The position numbers were made by a program, and so were the translations under genes. A stretch of DNA of 64,000 nt from Agrococcus sp. ProA11 (GTDB taxonomy: Bacteria > Actinomycetota > Actinomycetes > Actinomycetales > Microbacteriaceae), in NCBI RefSeq assembly GCF_039880525.1, contig NZ_CP156989.1:2046001-2110000 (forward strand). The letters are read 5' to 3'. Each line of letters opens with the position of its first letter. The stretch's first letter is position 1. The notes under the pieces are model-generated. The model worked only from the letters and a program-made list of their open reading frames with translations, was not told where the DNA came from and did no database searches. Of the stretch, positions 1-9,194 are shown piece by piece.

Positions 1-1779
1 AATGTCGATAACGGAGTAGTAGCGTTCGACCTCTTCGTGCGGAACGCGTCCAGTGAACGTCACGACACTCTCGAGGGATCGGTCGTCTACCATCGCACGG
101 AGACGCTCCAACTCCGCGCCATCCCCGACGATTAAGAGGTGGAAATCAGAGCGCGAGCGGGCCAGTTCAGCGGCCGCCTCTATCAGCAAGTCAATGCCCT
201 CATAGTCGAGAATGGATCCGACGTAGCCGATTACGGTTTTCCCAACGACTCCGAGTCGTGTTGCCAGTTCCTCATCTCGAGCAATCGGCGTGAATCGATC
301 GGTGTCGACGCCGTTTGGAACGACCGAAATCTTGCGCTCGTCTACTCCCCGCTCAATCAGTTCATCTCGGAGAGCGTTGGTAATTGCGAGCACCCGAGTC
401 GCACCCTTAGCCGCGTCAGTTTCCATCCGTGCCATAAACTGATAGCCGCTGCCGCGCATCCACTCAGGGTCGCGCGACGCGCGCGTCACTTCCCACAGCC
501 CGCGAACCTCGTAGATCGAGGGGATTCCCAGCTCGCGCGCCGCTCGGACGGCGGCAATCCCGTTCCAATGATTTGAGGCTGCGTGGAGCAGCGCCGGTCG
601 GTGCTCGCGCGCTAGATCATGGAGCGACTGAACGTACCGGTCAGTGTAAGGAAGCAGCGGGTTCTTTTTCTCAATCTCGCGACCTTGATTCAATCTGCGA
701 TAGGTAACCTCGCCGATGGCCTCTGACCGATCGACATCGGGAATCGTGGACTTCCCGGGCATGTCATATGGGTAGCCCAGCCGAGTGACACCATCGACTT
801 GCCACCCAGACCTATTGAGTTCCGAGAGCAGGCCGTGCGTGCGGGTCGCGTAGCCCGCAGAATGATGCGGCAGCGAATTGTGCAGCAGATAGAAGACGCG
901 CTTCGGTTGAGGCTTGTACACGGGTTCATCACGCAGGAGTGGGAAGGGATAGCCCTCCCTCGCGAGGCGCGAGTTACTGTCAGCGTCTCGCTGAAAACCC
1001 GCCCGCAGTCCACGTGCCCATCCGTCATCCGGCAGAATACGCAAGTAGGCGTCGAGATACTGCAACGCTCGCTGTTCATGCCCGCCTGCTCGCGCTCTCC
1101 GAATCGCACGCCGGAGAGCGTTGACCGGCACCGCCCGCGGGTCAGCTTCAGCGAGCAACCTCGTTGCGACATCTCGATTTCCACGACCCAGAAGAGCGGT
1201 GAGATGCGCGCGCATGACGTCATTCGGTTTCAACTCAACTTCGAGCGAGCGGAGAACTCCGTCAAGCGGTTCCTTGTCAGAGTAGGCAGTATGTATGCGC
1301 ACAACCGCTCGGCTGACCGGATCAGACTCCGCCGCGATCACTTCCAGCACTGACTTCAACTTGTAGGGAATGGCATAGTCGAGTGCCGCCCTATGGGCGC
1401 CGGGATTCTGAGCGATGCTGTGCGAGAGCCGTGACAGGGCCCAGGTTACTCGACGAGACGATAGCTCAAGCTCGCGAACCAATTCAAGGTATAACTCGAG
1501 CGCATCAACTTGCGATCCGTCGCGCGCAAGCAACTGCGCCAACACTTCTTCAGCCGCCCCGCCTTTAGCATGCGCGACGAGGAACCGGGCGTACTCAAGC
1601 ACGACGCGCTGGTCTCGGTCAGTCGACTCGACCGCCTGTCGATAGGCCGCGAGCGCTTGCTCGAAACTGCCTGGCATCTCGGCGAGCGAGCGAGCTCGTA
1701 TCAGATCATCAGCGCTCGGCGTGCTCTTCAGCTCAGGCTGCGTCTCTTGCGCTCTGCGCAGCCGTTCGAATCTCGCCAT
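1..1779 (-). CDS. GT4 family glycosyltransferase with long helical N-terminus (3' end outside window)
   Basis: About 593 codons are visible; the C-terminus runs off the left edge. Residues ~1-290 have no transferase motif and are rich in Leu, Ala and Arg with a helical, TPR-like look. From ~293 a GT-B glycosyltransferase follows: N-domain (HNSLPHHSAGY), an acceptor-side stretch (YEVRGLWE, ~418), the hinge motif PNGVDTDRF (~485) and the nucleotide-sugar-domain start GYVGSILDYEGIDLL (~521). It probably adds a sugar to a cell-surface polysaccharide at the cytoplasmic membrane. The ATG at 1779 is preceded by GAGGGAA at good spacing. It lies 300 bp downstream of wecC on the same strand. Codon third positions are noticeably more A/T than in genes right of ~3.5 kb, suggesting acquisition with an exopolysaccharide locus. 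Family call firm; substrate unknown. Confidence 0.85.
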   Translation of the reverse strand, partial: MARFERLRRAQETQPELKSTPSADDLIRARSLAEMPGSFEQALAAYRQAVESTDRDQRVVLEYARFLVAHAKGGAAEEVLAQLLARDGSQVDALELYLELVRELELSSRRVTWALSRLSHSIAQNPGAHRAALDYAIPYKLKSVLEVIAAESDPVSRAVVRIHTAYSDKEPLDGVLRSLEVELKPNDVMRAHLTALLGRGNRDVATRLLAEADPRAVPVNALRRAIRRARAGGHEQRALQYLDAYLRILPDDGWARGLRAGFQRDADSNSRLAREGYPFPLLRDEPVYKPQPKRVFYLLHNSLPHHSAGYATRTHGLLSELNRSGWQVDGVTRLGYPYDMPGKSTIPDVDRSEAIGEVTYRRLNQGREIEKKNPLLPYTDRYVQSLHDLAREHRPALLHAASNHWNGIAAVRAARELGIPSIYEVRGLWEVTRASRDPEWMRGSGYQFMARMETDAAKGATRVLAITNALRDELIERGVDERKISVVPNGVDTDRFTPIARDEELATRLGVVGKTVIGYVGSILDYEGIDLLIEAAAELARSRSDFHLLIVGDGAELERLRAMVDDRSLESVVTFTGRVPHEEVERYYSVIDI

Positions 1780-2079
1780 GATGATATTTCCCTCGTCTCA
1801 GATCATCGTCCAATGCCCGGGCACCGCACGAGACGTTCCTGGCAAATCTATCGGCGTCGCGGCAACGCATGCCATCCGCGGCACCGAGCCTTCGGAATTA
1901 CAGCGGACCGCACGCCTAGCGAGGCGTACGGCCAATCCGCTCTCCTCTGCTGCCTCGCGGCACCAGTGGCTGGCATCTTCGAGCGCGTGGCGTGCGCCTT
2001 GGAGACACCCGATGGCTTCCCGTCGGCGCCAGACCCGTCGCCAGCGCCGCGCGGTGGCAGAATCGCTCTTGGACAATGG
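1780..2079 (-). other. 300-bp spacer between wecC and the GT4 gene
   Basis: The spacer is unusually long for genes on the same strand here. The minus strand carries an open frame (2076-1798) that begins with TTG just after the wecC stop and ends just before the GT4 ribosome binding site. The implied peptide is full of Arg, Trp and Cys, has mixed third-position GC and resembles no family I recognise. No terminator hairpin or promoter was evident. It could be the remnant of a lost gene between the two polysaccharide genes. Confidence 0.4.
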
Positions 2080-3345
2080 TCACCGACCTGGTTGGCGCCA
2101 GAGGCCCTTGGTGTCGATCACGATCTTCTCGTACAGCTGCTCGCGGTCAAGAATCTTGAACTGGTCGTGGTCGACCAGAAGAAGCACAATGTCAGCCCGC
2201 TGAATGCCCTCCTCAAGTCCGACGAGCTCGACGTTCTCGCGCTCGGCGAGTTCCTTCGGCAATTCCTCGACGTTGGGCTCCACAACCAGCACCCTGCCGC
2301 CTTCAAGGCGCTCCGCGAGCGCAGCCGCGATGTTGCGGCTCGGCGACTCGCGAAGATCGTCTATATTCGCCTTGAACGCGATGCCGAGCGCGGCCACGGT
2401 CGCAGCCTTGAACCGCTCGGCTCGCTCGAGCACCTTGGCGACGACCATTTCCGGCTTCGAATCATTGACATTACGCGCGGTGGCGATGAGTTTAGAGAAC
2501 TCACGGTCGGACGAGACGATGAACCATGGGTCCACGGCGATACAGTGACCGCCCACGCCCGGGCCGGGCTGCAGAATATTGACGCGCGGGTGATGGTTGG
2601 CGAGCTCGATGAGCTCCCAGACGTCGATGCCCTGACGTTCGGCAATGATCGAGAGCTCGTTCGCGAACGCAATATTGACGTCGCGGAACGCGTTCTCGGT
2701 GAGCTTCGCCATCTCGGCAGTCTTGGCGTCGGTGACGAGCAGCTCGCCGTTGCAGAAACTCGCGTACAACTCGCGGGTCATCTCGGAGGCCTCTGCCGTG
2801 GTGCCGCCAATAATACGGTCGTTCTCAACCATCTCAATCATGATGCGGCCAGGCAACACTCGCTCAGGCGCGTGCGAGAAGTAAAGGGAGTTCGCGAGAC
2901 CTGGCTCATCAGAAAGGTCTGAGCGCTCACTCAGGATCACTTCGGCCATTTGCTCGGTCGCACCGGGTGGCGAAGTGGACTCCAGTACGATCAGCTCGCC
3001 GCCCTTCAGCTTCGGCGCGATCCCCCGAGCGGCAGCCTCGATGTAAGAGAGATCAGCCTCGTGGTCGCCTTTGAACGGAGTGGGGACGGAGACAATGTAG
3101 GCGTCAGCTTCGGGCGTTTCGGTCTGCGCACTGAGCTTCCCCTGTGCCACGGTGCCGGCGACGACTGTCTCAAGGCCCTCCTCTACGAACGGCACGCGAC
3201 CCGCATTGATCGCATCGACGTTCGACTGCTTCACGTCGACACCAATAACCGTCTTGCCGGCCTGCGCCAAGACTGCAGCCGTCGGCAGGCCTATATAGCC
3301 CAATCCGATGACGCTGACGATCTGCATTGACGAAGGCGTACTCAC
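2080..3345 (-). CDS. wecC: UDP-N-acetyl-D-mannosamine dehydrogenase (WecC type)
   Basis: 421 aa, the usual length for nucleotide-sugar dehydrogenases. It oxidises UDP-ManNAc to UDP-ManNAcA with two NAD+, feeding a surface polysaccharide with a uronic acid. Visible signatures are the Rossmann loop GLGYIGLPTA near the N-terminus, the APERVLPG segment typical of the WecC branch, and the catalytic-cysteine motif GVGGHCIAVDPWF (~267). The C-terminal UDP-binding domain is complete. The GTG at 3345 is preferred because AGGGGGA lies 7 nt upstream; an internal ATG at 3327 would still leave the Rossmann fold intact. It sits upstream of the GT4 gene on the same strand. A related UDP-sugar dehydrogenase is possible, but the WecC-specific motifs make this call good. 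Confidence 0.88.
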   Translation of the reverse strand: MSTPSSMQIVSVIGLGYIGLPTAAVLAQAGKTVIGVDVKQSNVDAINAGRVPFVEEGLETVVAGTVAQGKLSAQTETPEADAYIVSVPTPFKGDHEADLSYIEAAARGIAPKLKGGELIVLESTSPPGATEQMAEVILSERSDLSDEPGLANSLYFSHAPERVLPGRIMIEMVENDRIIGGTTAEASEMTRELYASFCNGELLVTDAKTAEMAKLTENAFRDVNIAFANELSIIAERQGIDVWELIELANHHPRVNILQPGPGVGGHCIAVDPWFIVSSDREFSKLIATARNVNDSKPEMVVAKVLERAERFKAATVAALGIAFKANIDDLRESPSRNIAAALAERLEGGRVLVVEPNVEELPKELAERENVELVGLEEGIQRADIVLLLVDHDQFKILDREQLYEKIVIDTKGLWRQPGR

Positions 3346-3451
3346 CCGACGGTCCCCCTGGTTCGCGACATTCGCGCAGTCAGTTCTGCAGCGCGAGCGG
3401 TACGAGGGTATCGCGCTTAGCGTGTCCTGGGGTACGCCTGAGGGAAGCGGC

Positions 3452-3480
3452 TTGACTTGGCCCCATCCAGCGCATAGAGA
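3452..3480 (+). promoter_or_regulatory. Predicted promoter for the DUF6270 gene
   Basis: TTGACT at 3452-3457 and TAGAGA at 3475-3480 are separated by exactly 17 bp. The implied leader to the GTG at 3539 is about 50 nt. This is the only convincing -35/-10 pair in the 193-bp divergent region between wecC and this gene. Confidence 0.5.
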
Positions 3481-3538
3481 TTTCCCCTATCCTTGATCGC
3501 CACAAGCCCTCTTGGGCGCACCACCGTGTTGGAGTTCC

Positions 3539-4312
3539 GTGACCGATCCCGTTCCAGTTCGTCCCCGCGTGCTCGTCTACGGAAGTTGCGTTGCGCGGGA
3601 CACGATCGAGTTCGCTCCTACCGATGCCGTAGATCTCCGGGGTTACATCGCCAGGCAGTCCCTGCTCTCGGTTGGCAGCAACGCGTCTGACCACTTGCCG
3701 GAACTCACCGACATCTCATCTGCGTTCCAGTCGCGCATGATCGAGGCAGATTTTTCTGGCGGACTGCTCGACCGCCTTCGAACACTCGCCGCCGAGACCG
3801 ACGTGCTGCTCTGGGATCTCGCCGATGAGCGCCACGGCGTGCACCGCTTCGCGGATGGCTCGATCGTCACGCGCAGCATCGACACCATCAAGGTGCCCTC
3901 CGTCGCTGCGAGGCTCGACGAGGCCGAGCACCTCGCGTTCGGTAGTGACGAGCACTTCGCGCTCTGGCGTACGCAGCTCGACGCGTTCGTCGCATCGCTG
4001 CGGGAATTGGCCCTGTTCGACCGCACCGTGGTGCTGGAGGTGCCGTGGGCGGTTCGCACCACGGAAGGCAAGCCGTCGCCGTGGAGCATGGGCGTGCGCG
4101 CGTCGGATGCCAACCAGCGCTTCCGGCGCTACTACGACGAGCTCCGTACTCACGGTTTCCGGATGATCACCCTGCCGGAGGAGCTCGTGCTGGCAGACCC
4201 CGGCCATCGCTGGGGGCTCGCTCCGTTCCACTACTCCCCGGAGGTCTACCGCGAGGTCCTGCGGCAGCTGCGCGAGGTGCACGGCCTCCCAGGGTTCACT
4301 GCGGCTTCGTAG
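3539..4312 (+). CDS. DUF6270 domain protein (SGNH-like), polysaccharide locus
   Basis: 257 aa. The N-terminal VLVYGSCVARDTIEF segment is the hallmark GSC-x-RD motif of DUF6270 proteins, which look like relatives of SGNH/GDSL esterases and often occur in capsule or exopolysaccharide loci. A late LAPFHYSPEVYREVLRQL stretch contains a conserved His. A likely role is acyl or sugar-substituent transfer or removal on a surface glycan, but this is inference from context. The GTG at 3539 is chosen because GGAG lies just before it and homology starts a few residues later; an upstream in-frame TTG at 3512 lacks a site. No signal peptide or membrane segment. It is convergent with the CgeB/GT2 gene. Confidence 0.6.
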   Translation: MTDPVPVRPRVLVYGSCVARDTIEFAPTDAVDLRGYIARQSLLSVGSNASDHLPELTDISSAFQSRMIEADFSGGLLDRLRTLAAETDVLLWDLADERHGVHRFADGSIVTRSIDTIKVPSVAARLDEAEHLAFGSDEHFALWRTQLDAFVASLRELALFDRTVVLEVPWAVRTTEGKPSPWSMGVRASDANQRFRRYYDELRTHGFRMITLPEELVLADPGHRWGLAPFHYSPEVYREVLRQLREVHGLPGFTAAS

Positions 4313-4342
4313 CCCATCGCGGAGCGCTGGTCACCAGCGCAG

Positions 4343-6217
4343 TCAGAGCAGGACGTGGTCCGTCGCACGCCCGAACGAGTGCACATCGCCGTTCGCCAGT
4401 ATCCGCTCGTCCTCGATGTGCCACGTGTGGCCGCTGCGCGCAGCCCGCAGTTGCATGAAGTTGAAGCGGTCGGCGCTGTAGATGCCACCGCCAGCCGCGA
4501 GCACCGCCCGCTGGAAGGTGGTGTCCTCCCCCAGCGTGCGGTCCTCGAACGGCGTCGCCTCCCACGTTGCGCGCGGTCCGACCATCGTGGGGCCGCCCAC
4601 CAGGTCGGTCCAGCGGTGCTCTCGCTCGGGTGACTGCAGCACCGTCGCATCCAGCGACTCGAGGTAGAGGTATCGCGCATGCTTGCCGACCAGCTCGGCG
4701 CCCGAGTAGTCGAGCGCGAAGCAGGAGTCGAGCAGGTAGTGGTCGCCGTAGAGGTCGTCGTCGTCGAGCTTCGCGATCACGTCGCCGTTGCTCGCCTGCA
4801 CGAGCCGGTTGAGGTTGGTGCCGAGGGTCGTGTCGCGGTCGGCGCGCAGCACGATGAGCTCGGCGACACCGGCCTCGCGGGCCATGGCCTGCAGGTCGGC
4901 GTCGTCGGCGTCGAAGCCGTGCAGCAGGAGCAGCAGCTGCACGTCGACGTCGACCTGGCGGCCGGCCGTGGCGATGATGCCGGGCACGAGATGCGGGCGG
5001 ATGGTCGGCGCGACGATGCTCACGCGCGGCCGGCGCCACGCTGCCGTGTCAGCGATGCCCACCGACTCGAGCACCTGCGTGGCCCGCCGCGAGAAGGTGT
5101 GCTCGCGCCAGATGCGTCGCTGCGCCAGATGCACCTGCCGATCCCGCAGCTCGGGTGACCGAACGAGCGCGCGCAGTACGAGCGCGGCCTCCTGCTCGTC
5201 ATCGACGATCGAGATCTCCGAGTCGTCGAACCAGTGCTCGACCGCGGGGCTGCGCGTCGTCACCACGGGAGTGCCGCTCGCGAGGATTTCGAAGACGCGG
5301 CGCGCAAGCATCGTCGGGCTGTCGACGACCGAGTTGACGTTGAGCATCACCTTGTAGGCGCGGTAGGCGCTCAGCATCCGGTCATAGTCGAGCGAGCCGC
5401 GCACGAACGACTCGAAGCGCTCCGGGAAGCGATACTTCGGATCGTTCTCGAACCGGGAGAAGATGTCGAAGCCGATGCCGCGTCGTTCCGAGACATCGGC
5501 GGCAGCGCCCAGCAGCAGATCCATCTGCGCCTGCCGCTCGGGGAACTTGTGCGACCAGTAGCTGCCGCCGAAGGCGACATCCAGCTCCTGATGCAGCCCC
5601 TGCTGCCGCATCGGGTGGTGCAGCGCCGGCTGCGCGGCGAAGCCGAGCACGTCGACGCGGTCGTGGCCGAGCGCCTCCTGGTAGCGGTCGAGCAGGTTGG
5701 CGTCGGTCGTGCACACTCGGTCGAAGAGGCGCGCGGTCTCGAGGAAGTCGTCGAAGTGCGGCGGATCCTCCTTGTTCCAGAACACCGAGGGGATGCCCTG
5801 CTCGCGGCAGTGTGCGACGAGCGCGCGCAGCGCCTCGGGCGGTGCCTTCGGGCCGCTGAGCTGGAACTTCCACGCGCCGCGGGAGCCCGACCAAGCCGAT
5901 TCGACAAACAAGAGGTCGATCGGATGCTGCGCGAGCTGCTCCTGCCACGCCTTCGGCTGCAGCTCGACGAGGTCGAACTCGTAGCCCCACGCACTGGCCG
6001 AGAAGGTGTCCATGATGGTGCCGACTCGCAGGTGTGGGCGGCGCGTGCCGCGGTCGGCGACCGGCCAGACGGGCATCTCGGTCGCCAGGTCGCGCGCACG
6101 CCCGCTGGCGCCGTTCCGCTCCGTCATCGTGCGGCGCAGTCGCCAATCCTGCAGTTGCTGCACGCCGCCCTTCCGCAGGTGCCACAGGCCGGTGCGGAGG
6201 GTGTTGAGGGGCTTCAC
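4343..6217 (-). CDS. Two-domain glycosyltransferase: CgeB-like GT plus GT2
   Basis: 624 aa. Residues ~60-380 look like the CgeB/spore-protein family of GT-B transferases (LRVGTIMDTFSASAWGYEF; LFVESAWSGSRGAWKFQL; VFWNKEDPPHFDDFLETA; VFEILASGTPVVTT). From ~396 a second GT-A (GT2) transferase begins with RVSIVAPTIRPH and carries the metal-binding acidic run KLDDDDLYGDHY (~486) and a TLGEDTTFQ segment. Such fusions usually build cell-wall glycopolymers, here likely part of the surface-polysaccharide pathway. Cytoplasmic, with no membrane segments. Its start is 5 bp from the stop of the phosphatase gene upstream, so the two form an operon. Domain call strong, substrate unknown. Confidence 0.85.
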   Translation of the reverse strand: MKPLNTLRTGLWHLRKGGVQQLQDWRLRRTMTERNGASGRARDLATEMPVWPVADRGTRRPHLRVGTIMDTFSASAWGYEFDLVELQPKAWQEQLAQHPIDLLFVESAWSGSRGAWKFQLSGPKAPPEALRALVAHCREQGIPSVFWNKEDPPHFDDFLETARLFDRVCTTDANLLDRYQEALGHDRVDVLGFAAQPALHHPMRQQGLHQELDVAFGGSYWSHKFPERQAQMDLLLGAAADVSERRGIGFDIFSRFENDPKYRFPERFESFVRGSLDYDRMLSAYRAYKVMLNVNSVVDSPTMLARRVFEILASGTPVVTTRSPAVEHWFDDSEISIVDDEQEAALVLRALVRSPELRDRQVHLAQRRIWREHTFSRRATQVLESVGIADTAAWRRPRVSIVAPTIRPHLVPGIIATAGRQVDVDVQLLLLLHGFDADDADLQAMAREAGVAELIVLRADRDTTLGTNLNRLVQASNGDVIAKLDDDDLYGDHYLLDSCFALDYSGAELVGKHARYLYLESLDATVLQSPEREHRWTDLVGGPTMVGPRATWEATPFEDRTLGEDTTFQRAVLAAGGGIYSADRFNFMQLRAARSGHTWHIEDERILANGDVHSFGRATDHVLL

Positions 6218-6222
6218 GTTCT

Positions 6223-6873
6223 CTATCTTCTCGCGAGCGCGCCGAGCGCGATGCCGAGCCGATCGACGTGCTCGGCCACCGCATCCGCCGACCGCCGGTA
6301 GGCGCGCGCGGATCTGCCATACGGATCGTCGACGTCGATCTCCCTCGTCGCGGCGAGCGGCAGCAGGCCGCGCGCATCTGCAGCGGCCTCGACGACGCGG
6401 CGCAGGAACGCCACCGCACCATCGGTGCCGGGCGGAACCACCCGGCCAGAAGCACGGTCGTCCGCGAGCATCTCAACGAGGCGCGTGAACTCGATGAGCG
6501 TGAAGGTGCGCCGGGGCGCGGACGGCACCGCGCGGACGACGGCACCGCGATGCTCGGTCGCGAGCGCGACGACGAGGTCGGCGTGCTCGATCTGCGCGGT
6601 CCGCAGCCGTCGCGCCCGATGGCTTTCGGTGTCGGCGATGCCGAGCCGGATCGCCTCGGCTGCCGCGTCGCGCTCCATCGGGTTGCCGTCGAGCGCGATC
6701 GTGCCGGCGCTCGTGACCTCGAGCATCGACTCGCCGGCGCCTGGCACCGCCTGCGGCAGCCGCGCCCGCAGCAGCTGCTCGGCCTGCGGCGAACGGCAGA
6801 TGTTGCCGGTGCAGACCGTGAGGATGCGGAAGGGTCCCTCGTGCGGTGGCCTCGCTTCTGGGTGACGGCACAT
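6223..6873 (-). CDS. Low-molecular-weight protein tyrosine phosphatase
   Basis: 216 aa, longer than the ~150-aa family norm because of an N-terminal tail and a central insertion. The P-loop CTGNICRSP (Cys ~21) holds the nucleophilic Cys and the Arg. The DPYG motif near residue 184 supplies the general-acid Asp. In polysaccharide operons such Wzb-like phosphatases reset tyrosine phosphorylation of the polymerisation/export kinase, and coupling to the GT gene (5-bp gap) supports that role. An arsenate-reductase reading is unlikely given the context. The ATG at 6873 is preceded by TAGGTT and 6 nt (6885-6874), so the transcript is probably leaderless; no Shine-Dalgarno is visible. Confidence 0.85.
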   Translation of the reverse strand: MCRHPEARPPHEGPFRILTVCTGNICRSPQAEQLLRARLPQAVPGAGESMLEVTSAGTIALDGNPMERDAAAEAIRLGIADTESHRARRLRTAQIEHADLVVALATEHRGAVVRAVPSAPRRTFTLIEFTRLVEMLADDRASGRVVPPGTDGAVAFLRRVVEAAADARGLLPLAATREIDVDDPYGRSARAYRRSADAVAEHVDRLGIALGALARR

Positions 6874-6929
6874 GGCTCGAACCTAGCCGCCACCGAGCGG
6901 GCCACAGCCAGGACCGGGAGAATCGAGGC

Positions 6930-7472
6930 ATGAGCAGCATCGATCCCCCCGCATCGCGGCGCGATGGCGCTGCTGGCGCGCCCGGGGTCTCGGTGCGTTT
7001 CGTTCCCCGGTCATCGGCGCCGCTGCGTCGCGTGGGCGCGATTGGGCTGCTGCTGGCGCTGCCGGTCGTGGCTCTGCTCACCCTCTGGCCCTCACACCTG
7101 CTGCTGCGCTTCAAGCCGCGCGTGCTGCAGGGCATCGAGTGGTTCCACGCGCGCGAGATGCTCGAGTGGGTCTACTGGACGCGGCTCGAGGTGCTCGCGA
7201 ACGTCGCGATGTTCGTGCCGCTGGCCGCGCTGCTCGTATTCCTGCTCGGCGCCCGCCGCTGGTGGCTCGCGCTGGCGCTCTGCCTCGCGGCGACGGTCGG
7301 CATCGAGCTCGTGCAGCACGTGCTGCTGTCGGGGCGCGTGGCCTCGGCGAAGGATGTCGTGGCGAACACTGCCGGCGCCGTGATCGGCGTGCTCATCGCG
7401 GTCGCCATCGAGGCGATCGTGCGCGCGGCGCGTCGTCGCTCCGCGCGGCGTCGCGCGGGCCTCGCGCGCTGA
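6930..7472 (+). CDS. VanZ family membrane protein
   Basis: 180 aa. After a hydrophilic N-terminus come about four membrane helices: a first hydrophobic stretch (IGLLLALPVVALLTL), then an EVLANVAMFVPLAALLVFLLG segment with the VanZ-typical NxxxFxPxG-like turn, then a helix starting ALALCLAATVGIELVQ and a C-terminal helix. The ELVQ...GR..SAKDVVANTAGAVIG motif is diagnostic for VanZ. These proteins are linked to teicoplanin tolerance or cell-wall/surface functions of unclear chemistry. The ATG at 6930 has GGGAG upstream and a GAGAAT hexamer 6 nt away. Divergent from the phosphatase gene with 56 bp between them. Confidence 0.8.
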   Translation: MSSIDPPASRRDGAAGAPGVSVRFVPRSSAPLRRVGAIGLLLALPVVALLTLWPSHLLLRFKPRVLQGIEWFHAREMLEWVYWTRLEVLANVAMFVPLAALLVFLLGARRWWLALALCLAATVGIELVQHVLLSGRVASAKDVVANTAGAVIGVLIAVAIEAIVRAARRRSARRRAGLAR

Positions 7473-7531
7473 CGCTTCGCTAGCCTCGGTCGCAGACACC
7501 GGTTGCGCAGCGACCGGTCACAAAGCCCACG

Positions 7532-9076
7532 ATGGGACGCCACATGCTCGACGCACTGCTCGGCAAGCACCGCGAGCGCCAGCGGCGGCAAGCGGTGCGC
7601 GAGCTGCACCAGCGAGAGCACCAGCTGCGGCCGGCGTTCAAGGTGTGGGGCTACAAGAACACCTTCGCGAAGGGATTCGTCGTCACCGACGGCTCGACGC
7701 CCTTCGCGCCGCACGAGTACTGGGATCACGCGAGCGTCGGCCGCTGGCACGTGCGCCTCGATCCGGATCTCGAGCGGCAGCGATCCTCCTCTCCGGCAGC
7801 TGAGGTGCTCGTGCTGGGGCACGCGTTCGACGATGCTGGCCCGACCCGGCGACGCACGGTCGCCGACCGGATCGTGCGGGCGGTCACCCAGGCGCGCGGT
7901 GTCGCAGCCCAGACCGATGCGCTCGACGAGACGATCGCGTGGATCTCCGGCCGCTACGTCGTGCTCGTCGCCCGGGGAGACCGACTCGACGTCTACGGCG
8001 ACCCGCTCGCGACGCGCTCTGTCTTCTGGCGTCGCGGCGCATCGGGCATCGCGCTCGCATCGCACACCGAGATCCTCTCCCAGTTGACCGGCGGGCTCGA
8101 CAGCTCGCGGGTGCGCTGGGTGATGTCGCACCCCGACTACCGAGAGTCGGCGGGCAAGTGGCTGCCGGGCCTCATCACCAGCCACGACGGCGTCGGCCAG
8201 GTCTATGCCAACGCGCGCCTCACCATCCGTGGCAGCGACATCACCCACGAGCGGTTCTGGCCGCGTGCCGATCGTGTCGAGCTGCCCGCCCTCGAGGCGG
8301 CCACCCGATTCAGGGATGCGCTGCAGCAGCAAGTGCGCAACTGGATCTCGGTCGAGGACGCGACCGTGCTGACGCTCACCGCGGGCCGCGACTCGCGCGC
8401 CGTGCTGGAGGCCGGTCTCATCGACCTGCGCCGCGCCGACGCGGTCGCGCTGACCTACCACGCGCTGCATCGGCCGCAGAAGAGCACCCGCAACGACCTG
8501 CTGACGGCCAGCCGCATCGCGGCATCCGCCGGCCTGCACCACATGGCGATCGACGTGCCACCGATGTCGCCGACGTCGCCGTTCGCGGCGCTCTACAACG
8601 CGACCTTCCCCACCTACCAGCGCTACGCGGCGCTCGCCAACGCGCTCTACCTGGCCGCGCCCGCGAAGGCGGCGACGATCTTCGGTGTCGGCGGGGCGAT
8701 CATCACCGGGATGTACACGAACACGGCGGATCGCGAGCTGCGCCCCGAGCTGCTCGCGAGCAAGTTCACGGCCTCGCCGTTCGCCCGCGACCCCGAGCTG
8801 GTCGCGGAATTCGAGCGGTGGATGGGGTGGACGCAGTTCTCGGTCGATGCGCTGCGCGGCTACGACTTCTACGACCTCTTCCACTGGGAGCATCGGATGT
8901 CGAAGTGGGGCGCGACCGGCTACTCGGAGTACGACCTCGCGACCACGCCCGCCCCCGTGCTCAGCTCGCGACGGGTGCTCGTCGCGGCGCTGTCGCTGCC
9001 GAAGGAGCAGCGCGCCGACGCGCTCGTCTACCGCTTCCTCGCGGAGGGCGAGGCGGCGCTGCCCGCTCGACCCTGA
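7532..9076 (+). CDS. Asparagine-synthase-like ATP-pyrophosphatase, polysaccharide locus
   Basis: 514 aa. It has the two-domain outline of asparagine synthetase B: an Ntn-like N-domain (residues ~30-180, GRYVVLVARGDRLDVYGDPLATRSVFW) and an ATP-PPi alpha-hydrolase domain. The N-domain has no Cys at position 2, so glutamine hydrolysis is not expected. The PP-loop is TAGRDSR (~280) instead of the usual SGGxDS; AGxDSR variants occur in synthase-like proteins of glycan and natural-product loci. It may activate a carboxylate, for instance amidating a uronic acid, which would fit the nearby WecC product, but this is inference. No Shine-Dalgarno is clear at 7532; ATG 7544 is a possible alternative start. 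Confidence 0.7.
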   Translation: MGRHMLDALLGKHRERQRRQAVRELHQREHQLRPAFKVWGYKNTFAKGFVVTDGSTPFAPHEYWDHASVGRWHVRLDPDLERQRSSSPAAEVLVLGHAFDDAGPTRRRTVADRIVRAVTQARGVAAQTDALDETIAWISGRYVVLVARGDRLDVYGDPLATRSVFWRRGASGIALASHTEILSQLTGGLDSSRVRWVMSHPDYRESAGKWLPGLITSHDGVGQVYANARLTIRGSDITHERFWPRADRVELPALEAATRFRDALQQQVRNWISVEDATVLTLTAGRDSRAVLEAGLIDLRRADAVALTYHALHRPQKSTRNDLLTASRIAASAGLHHMAIDVPPMSPTSPFAALYNATFPTYQRYAALANALYLAAPAKAATIFGVGGAIITGMYTNTADRELRPELLASKFTASPFARDPELVAEFERWMGWTQFSVDALRGYDFYDLFHWEHRMSKWGATGYSEYDLATTPAPVLSSRRVLVAALSLPKEQRADALVYRFLAEGEAALPARP

Positions 9077-9194
9077 GTCTGGCCACCTTCCCGGGTCGTT
9101 CCGGTCCTCCCTTGCCGCGCGGGCCGGCCCTTCCCGTGCAGGCTCCCCGATCACGAGGCGCGCCCGTCCCAGCCCTGTGGACAGTTCGCGCGAA

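Noticed and set aside
1798-2076. 92-codon frame after wecC
   Set aside because: Starts with TTG, has an Arg/Trp/Cys-biased product and no homology that I recognise; treated as spacer or remnant.
3380-3694. 104-codon minus-strand frame overlapping the DUF6270 gene
   Set aside because: Shadow of the plus-strand gene, no Shine-Dalgarno and an atypical composition.
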